Assembly (NCBI GenBank): GCA_025358355.1
Contig: JANYJX010000045.1
Span: 1 to 57,391 of the forward strand
Length of the DNA stretch: 57,391 nucleotides
Source of the DNA: Actinomycetes bacterium
GTDB lineage: Bacteria; Actinomycetota; Thermoleophilia; Gaiellales; Gaiellaceae
Direction of reading: 5' to 3'
Positions 39,663 to 47,377 of this stretch are shown piece by piece (positions within the stretch are counted from its first letter, which is position 1; every line of letters begins with the position of its first letter). The notes under the pieces are model-generated. The model made no database searches. It was not told the origin of the DNA and saw only the letters and a list, made by a program, of their open reading frames with translations. Both the position numbers and the translations under genes were made by a program.

Positions 39663-40100
39663 ATGCAGCGCTACGTGACAAATCCGCAGGCGATCCACGA
39701 GACGATCGACGGTGAGACGATCATCATCGACCTCTCGACCGGGACCTACTTCAGCCTGCTCGGAGCTGCGCCGACGATCTGGAACGCTTTGGCCGCAGGC
39801 GCGACGACGGGCGAGCTCATCGCAGCCGTCGAACAGGCGTACGCCACCGACGCCGTGGATGTCGGCTCCGATGTGGAGTCGTTCCTTCGGATGCTCGAGG
39901 GCGACCAGCTGATCGCTACGACCAGCGACGACGGTGCGGCCTCCGCTGCGGATTCGGCGTCGGGCGCTGCCAAGCGCCTCCCGTACGTGCAGCCGAAGCT
40001 CGAGAAGTACACCGACATGCAGGACATCATCATGCTCGACCCGGTACACGAGGTGGACAGCCGCGGCTGGCCGCACGCGGCCGAGGCTCAAGCCAGCTAG
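39663..40100 (+). CDS. PqqD-like RiPP-recognition domain fused to a leader-like peptide tail
   Basis: 145-residue protein in two parts. Residues 1-85 are a PqqD/RRE-type winged-helix domain (TIDGETIIIDLSTGTYFSL, then a helix with IWNALAAGATTGELI). After an Ala/Ser-rich linker (about 89-106) comes a conserved-looking tail at 107-137: YVQPKLEKYTDMQDI, then MLDPVHEVDSRGWP. Tyr108, Pro111 and Leu113 reproduce the YxxPxL pattern of lasso-peptide leaders recognised by such domains. The tail may thus be a substrate presented in cis to the kinase encoded next. ATG at 39663 after GAGGCGGGG is preferred over TTG at 39564. Confidence 0.75.
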   Translation: MQRYVTNPQAIHETIDGETIIIDLSTGTYFSLLGAAPTIWNALAAGATTGELIAAVEQAYATDAVDVGSDVESFLRMLEGDQLIATTSDDGAASAADSASGAAKRLPYVQPKLEKYTDMQDIIMLDPVHEVDSRGWPHAAEAQAS

Positions 40101-40108
40101 CGCTGTTC

Positions 40109-41182
40109 GTGTCCACTCCGACGTCCGGCACCCGCCGCTCGAACGCCGCGTACCGCAACGTCGACCGGCTGTTCGAGGACTCGGCCGCACAGACCGGCGT
40201 GATCGAGCGCCGCTACACGATCGCCGGCCGCAGCGTCCTGATGCGTTTCTCCGGCGCGGCCATGCTCGATCGGATCGGTGCGGCCTTTGCGCACCTGGAG
40301 ACTGTCGCCGCGCTGCCGATCGACGCGCAGCCCGTGCTGCGGATCAACATCTGGGACTCGGTGTCGACCGGAGCCGAGGCACCTCCGGTGCTCGGCGGCG
40401 AGCTAGCGGGCGATTCGTCAGGGCCGATCTACTACTTCGAAGAAGACGGCGTGCAGGCGATCGCGCGCTGGAACACCCTCAGCGTCTACGACTCCGTGGC
40501 AGGCGAGGCCTGGTACTGGGCGCCCGACGCCGCCGAGATGCTCTCGTGGGATTGGGCGTCGCCGATGCGGATGATCCTCCACTGGTGGCTCGGGCGCGAC
40601 GGGATCCTGCAAGTGCATGGAGGTGCCGTCGGTGTGCCGACCGGCGGCGTACTAGTCGTCGGACGTGGCGGGTCAGGCAAGTCGACGACGACGCTCTCGT
40701 GCCTCAACGGTGCCGTCAACACTGGGCTGCAGTACGCGGGGGATGACTTCGTCGCGATCGCGACCCAGCCGGCGCCGTACGTCCATAGCCTGTACGGCTC
40801 GGGCAAGCTCGAGTCCCACCACCTCGAACGCTTCCCGAACTTGCTTGCCGCCGTCGCGAATCCGATCCAGGGGCCGAACGACAAGGCTGTCGTCTACGCC
40901 GAGCGCTACCTCCCCGGCGTCAGCACGGCCGGCTTCCCGCTGCTCGCGGTCGTCGTCCCACGCGTCGCCGGTGTGCGCGACACGCGCGTCGTGCCTGCGT
41001 CGAAGGGCGCAGCCCTGGCGGCGCTCGCGCCGAGCACGCTGTTCCAGCTCCATCCGCCCCACCCCGACGCCCTCGCAGGGATGGCCTCGCTCGTGCGGCA
41101 GGTTCCGTGCTTCACGCTCGAGCTCGGCACCGATCTCGAGCAGATCTCGACTTCGATCGTCGGCCTGCTCGAAGGACTGTGA
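40109..41182 (+). CDS. HPr-kinase-like P-loop kinase
   Basis: 357-residue protein whose C-terminal half resembles HPr kinase/phosphorylase. It has LQVHGGAVGV (His170), P-loop GRGGSGKST (185-193), and YAGDDFVAI (Asp212, Asp213), then a small C-terminal domain. The N-terminal 150 residues are specific to kinases linked to PqqD-like proteins. No HPr/PTS gene is nearby. In lasso loci of the paeninodin type a related kinase phosphorylates the precursor peptide; here the fused PqqD tail is a plausible substrate. GTG start 8 bp after the PqqD gene; the stop shares a base with the next ATG. Confidence 0.8.
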   Translation: MSTPTSGTRRSNAAYRNVDRLFEDSAAQTGVIERRYTIAGRSVLMRFSGAAMLDRIGAAFAHLETVAALPIDAQPVLRINIWDSVSTGAEAPPVLGGELAGDSSGPIYYFEEDGVQAIARWNTLSVYDSVAGEAWYWAPDAAEMLSWDWASPMRMILHWWLGRDGILQVHGGAVGVPTGGVLVVGRGGSGKSTTTLSCLNGAVNTGLQYAGDDFVAIATQPAPYVHSLYGSGKLESHHLERFPNLLAAVANPIQGPNDKAVVYAERYLPGVSTAGFPLLAVVVPRVAGVRDTRVVPASKGAALAALAPSTLFQLHPPHPDALAGMASLVRQVPCFTLELGTDLEQISTSIVGLLEGL

Positions 41183-41901
41183 TGGAGCGCCCACTCGTCA
41201 GCATCGTGATGCCGGTCTACAACTCCGAGGCGTTCGTCGCCGAGGCGCTCGACAGCGCTCTGGCTCAGGACTACGAGCCGTTCGAGCTGATCGCGGTCGA
41301 CGACGGCTCGACTGACAGCAGCGCCGCCATCGTGCAGTCGTATCCGGGCGTTCGCTACATCCTCCAGGAGAACAGCGGGCCGAGTGCGGCACGGAACGTC
41401 GGGATCGAAGCCGCACGCGGCGAGATCGTCGCGTTCGTCGACGCCGACGACGTGGTGCCATCCGACAAGTTGAGTGTCCAGGTCGGCTACCTCCTCGAGC
41501 ACCCGGACGCGGTGTGTGTCCTCGGTCGGCAGCACTGGATGAACCCGCCCGAAGGCCTCGCGCGCGATCGGGTCTGGGGCGACCTCGACGGGATCCCGAT
41601 CATGTCAATGGTCGTTCGCCGCAGCGTCATGCTCGAGATCGGCGGCTACGCACCCGAGGTTCTGGGGCCGGACGGTCGCTATCGCGCGACCGATCTCGAG
41701 CTGCTCGTCCGGCTGCGCGAGTACGGCTATAAGCACGTCGTGCTGCCCGAGATCGTCCTTCACCGGCGTCATCACGGAGGCAATCTCGTCGCCGGCCACG
41801 GCCTAGGCCCGCTGCCCGCGGCCTCTCTCAAGCAGAAGCTCGACCGCGAGCGGGCGCGGCGCGCGGCGCTTGCCCATCCGCAGGAGCAGGAGCAGATGTG
41901 A
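41182..41901 (+). CDS. Glycosyltransferase family 2 (GT-A)
   Basis: 239-residue inverting glycosyltransferase. It starts VSIVMPVYNSEAF, binds nucleotide through VDDGSTD, and carries the metal-binding FVDADDVV. A later RATDLELLVRLREYG supplies the acidic catalytic region. There are no membrane segments. It is coupled to the kinase gene by TGATG. Cytoplasmic; sugar donor unknown. Two similar enzymes in tandem (this and the next) suggest two sugars are added to the cluster's product. Confidence 0.9.
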   Translation: MERPLVSIVMPVYNSEAFVAEALDSALAQDYEPFELIAVDDGSTDSSAAIVQSYPGVRYILQENSGPSAARNVGIEAARGEIVAFVDADDVVPSDKLSVQVGYLLEHPDAVCVLGRQHWMNPPEGLARDRVWGDLDGIPIMSMVVRRSVMLEIGGYAPEVLGPDGRYRATDLELLVRLREYGYKHVVLPEIVLHRRHHGGNLVAGHGLGPLPAASLKQKLDRERARRAALAHPQEQEQM

Positions 41902-42590
41902 GCGATTCCTCCTCCCTGATTAGCGTGATGATCGGCGCATACAACGCCGAGCCGTACCTGGCTGAGGCGATCGAGAGCGTGTTCGCCCAGACGCACCAGC
42001 CGCTCGAGCTAATCGTCATCGACGACGGCTCGACCGACGGGACTGCAGTAGTTGCCCAGGCGTACGGCGACCGGCTGTCGTTCGCCCAGCAGGAGAACGG
42101 CGGCAATGGCGCCGCGCGAAACCGCGCGCTGCAGCTCGCGAACGGCAACTACTTCGCCTTCCTCGACGCCGACGACCGCTTCACGCCACGCAAGCTCGAG
42201 CTTCAACTCGCCGCGCTCGACGCCGACCCGGCGCTCGATGTCGTTTTCGGCCATGTCCAGGAGTTCGTCTCGCCCGAGATCGCGGCGGATGTGAAGGTGC
42301 AGATCCGGAAACCCGCGCCAGTCTCGCCGTGGACTTCGCCGAACCTGATGCTGATCCGGCGCGAGTCGTTCGATCGGGTCGGGCTGTTCTCGGCGTCGTT
42401 GCGGGTCGGAGTCACGGTCGACTGGTACGCCCGCGCAACCGAAGCGAGCCTCAAGGCGCTGATGCTGCCGGATGTCGTCCTCGAACGCCGCCTCCACGGC
42501 CAGAACAACGGCATGCGGGAGCAGAGCAAGCGGCTGCAGTACGTCGAGGTGCTCAAGGCCTCGATCGATCGCCGTCGGGCCGCCGGCTGA
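41898..42590 (+). CDS. Glycosyltransferase family 2 (GT-A)
   Basis: 230-residue GT2 enzyme closely resembling its upstream neighbour: VMIGAYNAEPYLAEAIESV, VIDDGSTDG, and FLDADDRF as the metal site. Then a GVTVDWYARATEASLKALMLPDVVLERRLHGQNNG-type C-terminus (two consecutive pieces), which is common to GT2 enzymes of lipid-linked glycan synthesis. GTG start overlaps the previous stop by four bases. Confidence 0.9.
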   Translation: MSDSSSLISVMIGAYNAEPYLAEAIESVFAQTHQPLELIVIDDGSTDGTAVVAQAYGDRLSFAQQENGGNGAARNRALQLANGNYFAFLDADDRFTPRKLELQLAALDADPALDVVFGHVQEFVSPEIAADVKVQIRKPAPVSPWTSPNLMLIRRESFDRVGLFSASLRVGVTVDWYARATEASLKALMLPDVVLERRLHGQNNGMREQSKRLQYVEVLKASIDRRRAAG

Positions 42591-42606
42591 GGCGTTCCGA
42601 ACGCGG

Positions 42607-43767
42607 ATGGTACAGGCGCGGATGGCACAGATCGAGTCGTTCTGGCCGACAGCGAGCCAACGGTTGCTGCTCACGGTGGCGTTCGGTGACGACGAACGAA
42701 GCTCAGCGGCCTGGACGGCGCTGAAGCCAAGGTTCGACCTCGATCGGCTCGAACCGGGCTCGTTCACGATCATGCCGCTTGTCTACCGCGCGCTAGCGGC
42801 CACGGCCCCGGCTGAGCCGCTGCTCCCACGGCTCAAGGGCATCTATCGCAGCATCTGGGCCCGAAACACGCTTCTGCTGGAGCGCACCGCCGAGACCTTC
42901 GACGCCTTCGAGCAGCAGGGGATTCCGGCGCTCGCGCTCGGCGGCCTTCCGCTCGGCCTGCGTTACTACTCGGATCTTGGCTCACGGCGAACGGAGAACA
43001 CGGTTGGACTCGTGGCCCGGTCGGACGCCGGCGCCGTCCCGGCCGTGCTCGCGGCAGCCCGCTGGTTCCCGCGGCCCGATCTCGACGCCTGGCACGGGGC
43101 TGCGGCCGGGGCTCCGCGCTACTTCGCGGATCGCGACGGCAACATCCTGGTCGTCGTGACGTCGCTCGGGTTCGACGTCCTGCTCGAATCGGAGCCGCAC
43201 GACGCTCTCCTCCGCCTTCTGCCAGGCGCCGAAACGCAGACGGTAGGAGCCGCTCAGGTTCGGTTGCCGTCGCCGACCGACACGCTCTTCGCACTCTGCG
43301 TCTCCGGCCCGCGAGTGGGGCCGTTGCGCAGCGTGCAGTGGCTCGTCGATGCGGCAACGCTGATCAGGCTAGCCGGCGGCGAGATCGACTGGACACGCTT
43401 CGTCAGCCTTGGCCTGGAGTCACGACAGGCCCTGCGCCTCACCGACGCCGTCGCGCAGCTCGCCGCTGTGCCCGATGTCCACGTTCCGGAGACAGTCCTC
43501 GACGGGCTGAACAGGGAGCAGCCGACACGTCGCGACCGTCTGATCTATCGCGGCTCCGGGCGAGCCACGCGTCGGCTCGGCGCGCTTCCACTGTTCGTCG
43601 CCGAGCATCTTGCAGCCCACCCGGATGCGACCCCAGCCGCAGCCGTGACATCGCTTCCCGGCTACCTGCGCAAACGTTGGGGGCTGGGATCGGTGCGAGC
43701 CGTTCCGCTCACCGCCGGCCGGAAGGCGATCCGGGCGCTCACCGGCCGGAGCCGATCCGATGCCTGA
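42607..43767 (+). CDS. NTP_transf_5-like protein with degenerate active site
   Basis: 386-residue protein with the overall layout of the NTP_transf_5 family: an N-terminal helical domain (PLVYRALAATAP), a nucleotidyltransferase core and a C-terminal helical domain (SVQWLVDAATLIRLAGGEIDW). At the active site the usual LKG and DxD motifs are replaced by LGG (111-113) and TENTVGL (129-135), so no metal-binding Asp pair is visible. It is probably a non-catalytic or repurposed paralogue of the protein at 36912. ATG at 42607 is chosen; ATG 42622 is an alternative. It overlaps the deacetylase gene by 8 bp. Confidence 0.7.
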   Translation: MVQARMAQIESFWPTASQRLLLTVAFGDDERSSAAWTALKPRFDLDRLEPGSFTIMPLVYRALAATAPAEPLLPRLKGIYRSIWARNTLLLERTAETFDAFEQQGIPALALGGLPLGLRYYSDLGSRRTENTVGLVARSDAGAVPAVLAAARWFPRPDLDAWHGAAAGAPRYFADRDGNILVVVTSLGFDVLLESEPHDALLRLLPGAETQTVGAAQVRLPSPTDTLFALCVSGPRVGPLRSVQWLVDAATLIRLAGGEIDWTRFVSLGLESRQALRLTDAVAQLAAVPDVHVPETVLDGLNREQPTRRDRLIYRGSGRATRRLGALPLFVAEHLAAHPDATPAAAVTSLPGYLRKRWGLGSVRAVPLTAGRKAIRALTGRSRSDA

Positions 43768-44374
43768 CACGCAGCAGATCGCGCTCACGTTCGACGACGG
43801 CCCAGCCATCTGGACGGAGCCGATCCTCGCGACGCTTCGAGCGCATGGAGCACACGCGACGTTCTTCCTGATCGGCAGTGTCGCCGAGCAGCAGCCCGAC
43901 CTCGTCCGACGCATCGCGGGCGATGGCCACGAGATCGGCAACCACAGCTGGTCACACCCAGCGCTCGCGCGAGAATGCGACGACGAACGTGTCCGGGACG
44001 AGCTGCAGCGGACAAATGACGTGCTCGCATCAATCTTGGGCGCGCCACCCACGCGCTTTCGCGCCCCGTACTACAACGTCGACGCGCGCGTGGAAGCGGT
44101 CGCAGCGACGCTCGGGCTCACCCATACGCGCGGCGACATCCGGCCGCCCGACTGGCACCTCGGCACGAAGGCGGCGATGATCGCCGCACTCGTGCTCCCG
44201 CAGGTCGAGAGCGGCATGATCGTCGGCCTCCACGACGGTATCCCGCCCGGCACCAGAACACCCAGCGGCACGCGGCAAGCAACGGCTGATGCGATCGCCT
44301 CGATCGTGCCCCGACTCGTCGATCGCGGCTTCGCGCTCGTCACCGCAAGCGAGCTGCTCTCAGCCGAGAACTAG
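43760..44374 (+). CDS. Polysaccharide deacetylase (NodB-like)
   Basis: 204-residue compact NodB-domain esterase with all motifs: TFDDGP (Asp12, Asp13), NHSWSHP (His62, His66), FRAPYY and a C-terminal VGLHDG (His near residue 157). No signal peptide or membrane anchor is evident, unlike peptidoglycan deacetylases, so a lipid-linked intermediate in the cytoplasm is a possible substrate. It is the last gene of the rightward operon and converges with the epimerase gene. Confidence 0.9.
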   Translation: MPDTQQIALTFDDGPAIWTEPILATLRAHGAHATFFLIGSVAEQQPDLVRRIAGDGHEIGNHSWSHPALARECDDERVRDELQRTNDVLASILGAPPTRFRAPYYNVDARVEAVAATLGLTHTRGDIRPPDWHLGTKAAMIAALVLPQVESGMIVGLHDGIPPGTRTPSGTRQATADAIASIVPRLVDRGFALVTASELLSAEN

Positions 44375-45192
44375 GCCACCCGCCAGCGCTCGGCGTCGTC
44401 GACCGGGACGTAGCCGAGGTCGTCGCGCGCAGCATCGATGTCCCAAATCCGCCACGTGTTCGCCGAGACACCGTAGTAGACACCGAAGCGCAGCGAGGGC
44501 GGCGCCGCGAGACATCGTTCGACGAGTTGCACCAGGTCGCGCTGCGTGAGCAACGTCGCGAAGTCCCGAACCTCGACCACGCCTTCGACCGAGTAGACGG
44601 AGCCGATCCGGAGGCAGATCACCGATAGCCCGTGCTCCTCCGCGTAGTAGCGCCCGGCCACCTCGGCAAACGCCTTGCCGACGCCGTACGGCGAATCCGC
44701 ACGAATCGCGGTGTCCGCACGCAGCCGCGGCAGCGACGCCGGGTCGAGTCCGTTGTAGCGGCCACCGACGACCGACGCGTACGGCTCATCGCGCTCGGCG
44801 AGCCCGACGACGTGGTTCGAGCTGGCGAGGATCACGCGCGGCACGCCGGCAGCGCGAGCCGCATCGAGAACGTTGAGAGTCGACGCGATGTTGTTGTCCA
44901 CGACCGATTTCCACGATGCGCTCAGTCTCGCGTTCGCCGCGAGATCCACAATGGCACTCATCCCGGCGAGCGCCGTACCGAGCCGTTTACGCCGGCTCAA
45001 GTCGGCGACGACATCGACGCCAAGGCCTTTGACAATGTCGAGCCCAACGCAAGAGTGGGTATCGGCGAGGCCTTTCAGAAGCACGCCCCCAAGAAGCCCA
45101 GCCGCGCCCGTGACGAGCACGCGCGGGCGACCGTCGCCCGGAGGCGGTGCTGCACTCCGGCTCCGGCCCCAGCTCCGACTCAGGCGCTTCAC
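44371..45192 (-). CDS. NAD-dependent epimerase/dehydratase (extended SDR), uronate-dehydrogenase-like
   Basis: 273-residue Rossmann-fold SDR. It has GAAGLLGG (GxxGxxG at 29-35), DLAAN, ASSNHVVG with the catalytic Ser at about 124-125, and Tyr169-x3-Lys173 in SPYGVGK. The ASSNHVVG segment is reminiscent of uronate dehydrogenases, which oxidise galacturonate or glucuronate; a sugar epimerase role cannot be excluded. GTG at 45192 gives the standard N-terminus. Next to an HAD phosphatase transcribed divergently. Confidence 0.8.
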   Translation of the reverse strand: MKRLSRSWGRSRSAAPPPGDGRPRVLVTGAAGLLGGVLLKGLADTHSCVGLDIVKGLGVDVVADLSRRKRLGTALAGMSAIVDLAANARLSASWKSVVDNNIASTLNVLDAARAAGVPRVILASSNHVVGLAERDEPYASVVGGRYNGLDPASLPRLRADTAIRADSPYGVGKAFAEVAGRYYAEEHGLSVICLRIGSVYSVEGVVEVRDFATLLTQRDLVQLVERCLAAPPSLRFGVYYGVSANTWRIWDIDAARDDLGYVPVDDAERWRVA

Positions 45193-45253
45193 GGCCGCAG
45201 TGTCGCAGCGACGGACGACGGCCAACGATCCGAGCGGCGCGTACGATCGCCGG

Positions 45254-45943
45254 ATGGTGCAGTCCGACGCTACGGAGCCGCACGCGATCGCTGCGGTCGT
45301 CTTCGACCTAGACGGTGTGCTAGTCGACAGCGAGCAAGTGTGGGATGACGTGCGCGAGCAGTTGGCGCGCGAACGCGGCGGGCGGTGGCATGAGCGCGCG
45401 CAGGCGGACATGATGGGTATGAGCTCGCCGGAGTGGTCGCTGTACATGCGCGACGTGATCGGGCTTCCCGGCTCGCCGGCCGAGATCAATGCCGAGGTCG
45501 TCGCGCGTATGCTCGCGCGCTACCAAGCGTCGCTGCCGCTGATCGACGGCGCGGTCGAAGCGGTTCGGCGACTCGCTGCCCGCTTCCCGCTGGCGGTCGC
45601 GTCGTCGTCAAATCGGCCGCTGATCGACGCTGTCCTCGCAGGAGCCGGAATCGTCGACCTCTTCGCGGTGATGGTCTCCTCCGAGGAGGTCGACCGCGGC
45701 AAACCCGCGCCCGACGTGTACCTCGAGGCGACCCGCCGCCTCGGCTTCCCGCCTGCCCACTGCGCGGCGATCGAGGACTCAGCGAACGGGATCCGCTCCG
45801 CGCACGCTGCCGGCCTCCGCGTCTGCGCTGTGCCGAATGCCCACTACCCTCCCGCGGCCGATGCGCTCGCGCTCGCCGACATCGTCCTCCCGTCCGTCGC
45901 CAGCCTCACCGCCGCAACCTTCTCCGAAACGGCCCTGTCCTAA
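45254..45943 (+). CDS. HAD phosphatase, beta-phosphoglucomutase-like
   Basis: 229-residue class I HAD enzyme. Motif I is VVFDLDGVLVDSE, motif II VASSSNRP, motif III GKPAPDVYLEA and motif IV AIEDSANGI. A helical cap sits between motifs I and II. It acts on a sugar phosphate or mutates beta-glucose phosphate; the exact substrate is unresolved. ATG 45254 is the first plausible start before the hydrophobic strand. Confidence 0.87.
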   Translation: MVQSDATEPHAIAAVVFDLDGVLVDSEQVWDDVREQLARERGGRWHERAQADMMGMSSPEWSLYMRDVIGLPGSPAEINAEVVARMLARYQASLPLIDGAVEAVRRLAARFPLAVASSSNRPLIDAVLAGAGIVDLFAVMVSSEEVDRGKPAPDVYLEATRRLGFPPAHCAAIEDSANGIRSAHAAGLRVCAVPNAHYPPAADALALADIVLPSVASLTAATFSETALS

Positions 45944-45955
45944 CGGGCCAAATCG

Positions 45956-47350
45956 CTACGGGTTGCCGATTGCCTCGAGTGAGCTGCCCACCGGAGCGAA
46001 GATACGGTGGTCGCCCGCGGCAAGCGGTGCGGAGGCGGGCTCGACTGTTTGTTCGTGCCAGAGCACATCACCCGTCATGGCGTCGAGGGCGTACAGACCA
46101 CCGGAGCCTGCGCCGGTGAAGACGAGTGAGCCGACGATCAAGGGCGCCGTCTGAATGCCGGTACCGGTAGGTGTACGCCATGCCTCGACGAAACGGCAGT
46201 TACGGGCAACCGTAAATGCAGCAACGCCTTCATCGCCGGGTGTGTCTCCGACTTTCGCTTCCGCGAATACGAGTAGGCCAAGCGTTGCCGACCAGGATGG
46301 TGAGCCGACGAACTCCGAGACGGCGTCGCCCAGACCGAATGTAACAAGCGGGCCGTTTGCGATCTTTGTCCGGCGCCAGACGAACGCGTAGCCGCTCTTG
46401 TTGTTCGCGGCTGCGAGCGGTGGACAACCTGTCGGCTGGAAGAGCAATGGTGCTGCACCGAAGTCCTGGTCGCCCGTTTTGGAGACCTCGGCAGGTTTGT
46501 TTGAGGCGACCACCTGGAGGCTCGGCGCGGGTGTGAACTGGATCAATTGGTCGCCGTAACCGGCGTCTTCGCCGTCAGGAGAGAATGCGTTCCCGACGGC
46601 GGAATAGAGGTACTCGCCGTCGTAGGACACGCCGCCGTAGCCCCAGACGCCGCCAAGGTTCCCGAGGCCGGGAACCGTGTCGAGAGACGACGTCGTCAAA
46701 GTCGTGAGGTCGAGAGCAACTATCCGCCCGTTCGCGGTGTCGTTAGGTGCGCCGGTCTCGTCGCAATAAGAGGCGATCGGAACGTAGAGCGTCCCTTCGA
46801 CGATGCGCAGCCCGCCCCAGACGTACTCGACCGCGGGTCGGTCGATCAGTGTCAACGGAAATGAAAGGCGCTCCGCTCCGGTGTCCAGATCGAGGGAGTG
46901 GAGCAACCCGTCGCCACCGATCGCAAAGATTGCGTTCAGGGCCGGATCGATCGTCGGTGTCGATGTGATCCCCCAGGTGCCGCAGCCGTCCGGCAGCGTT
47001 TCCACAGCATGGAGCTGATCACGCCAGCGGAGGTCACCGGTCGCTGCGTCGAACGCGTACAGCGAGCCCGCTTCGGTCGCCACGTACACGGTGTTGCGGA
47101 AGTAGAGCGGCGACCCGTACGCCGTCCCGTCCAACGCGACCCTCCACAGCTGCGTTAGCGAGTCCGGGCGCGGGGACACCGGGACGTTGTTCGTTAGGTG
47201 GTCGTCATGGCCGTAGGACAGCCACTCGTCAACGAACGTCCCCTGCGCCCCTCCTGTCGGCAGAAGCGCCTGACCGGAACCCGGAAACAGAGCGAAAGCG
47301 CAGAAAGCCGCGACGGCGGCGACAAGACCAAGACGGAGCCAAGAGGTCAA
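45956..47350 (-). CDS. Secreted PQQ-type beta-propeller protein
   Basis: 464-residue exported protein with a signal peptide (residues about 1-28) and repeated blades of the PQQ/WD40-like type. Examples are GSLYAFDAATGDLRW, GLLHSLDLDTGAERL and GGLYALDAMTGDVLWHE. It has no dehydrogenase active-site signature, so it may be a binding or scaffold protein. Codon choice looks less biased to G or C at third positions than in neighbouring genes (many TTT, GTA, AAT codons), hinting at foreign origin. Confidence 0.85.
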   Translation of the reverse strand: MTSWLRLGLVAAVAAFCAFALFPGSGQALLPTGGAQGTFVDEWLSYGHDDHLTNNVPVSPRPDSLTQLWRVALDGTAYGSPLYFRNTVYVATEAGSLYAFDAATGDLRWRDQLHAVETLPDGCGTWGITSTPTIDPALNAIFAIGGDGLLHSLDLDTGAERLSFPLTLIDRPAVEYVWGGLRIVEGTLYVPIASYCDETGAPNDTANGRIVALDLTTLTTSSLDTVPGLGNLGGVWGYGGVSYDGEYLYSAVGNAFSPDGEDAGYGDQLIQFTPAPSLQVVASNKPAEVSKTGDQDFGAAPLLFQPTGCPPLAAANNKSGYAFVWRRTKIANGPLVTFGLGDAVSEFVGSPSWSATLGLLVFAEAKVGDTPGDEGVAAFTVARNCRFVEAWRTPTGTGIQTAPLIVGSLVFTGAGSGGLYALDAMTGDVLWHEQTVEPASAPLAAGDHRIFAPVGSSLEAIGNP

Positions 47351-47377
47351 ATGAGCACTACTGAAGCCTCGTCGTTG

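Noticed and set aside
36912-44374. Calling the PqqD/HprK cluster a complete lasso-peptide locus
   Set aside because: No asparagine-synthetase-like cyclase, no transglutaminase-like leader protease and no separate precursor gene are visible in the window.
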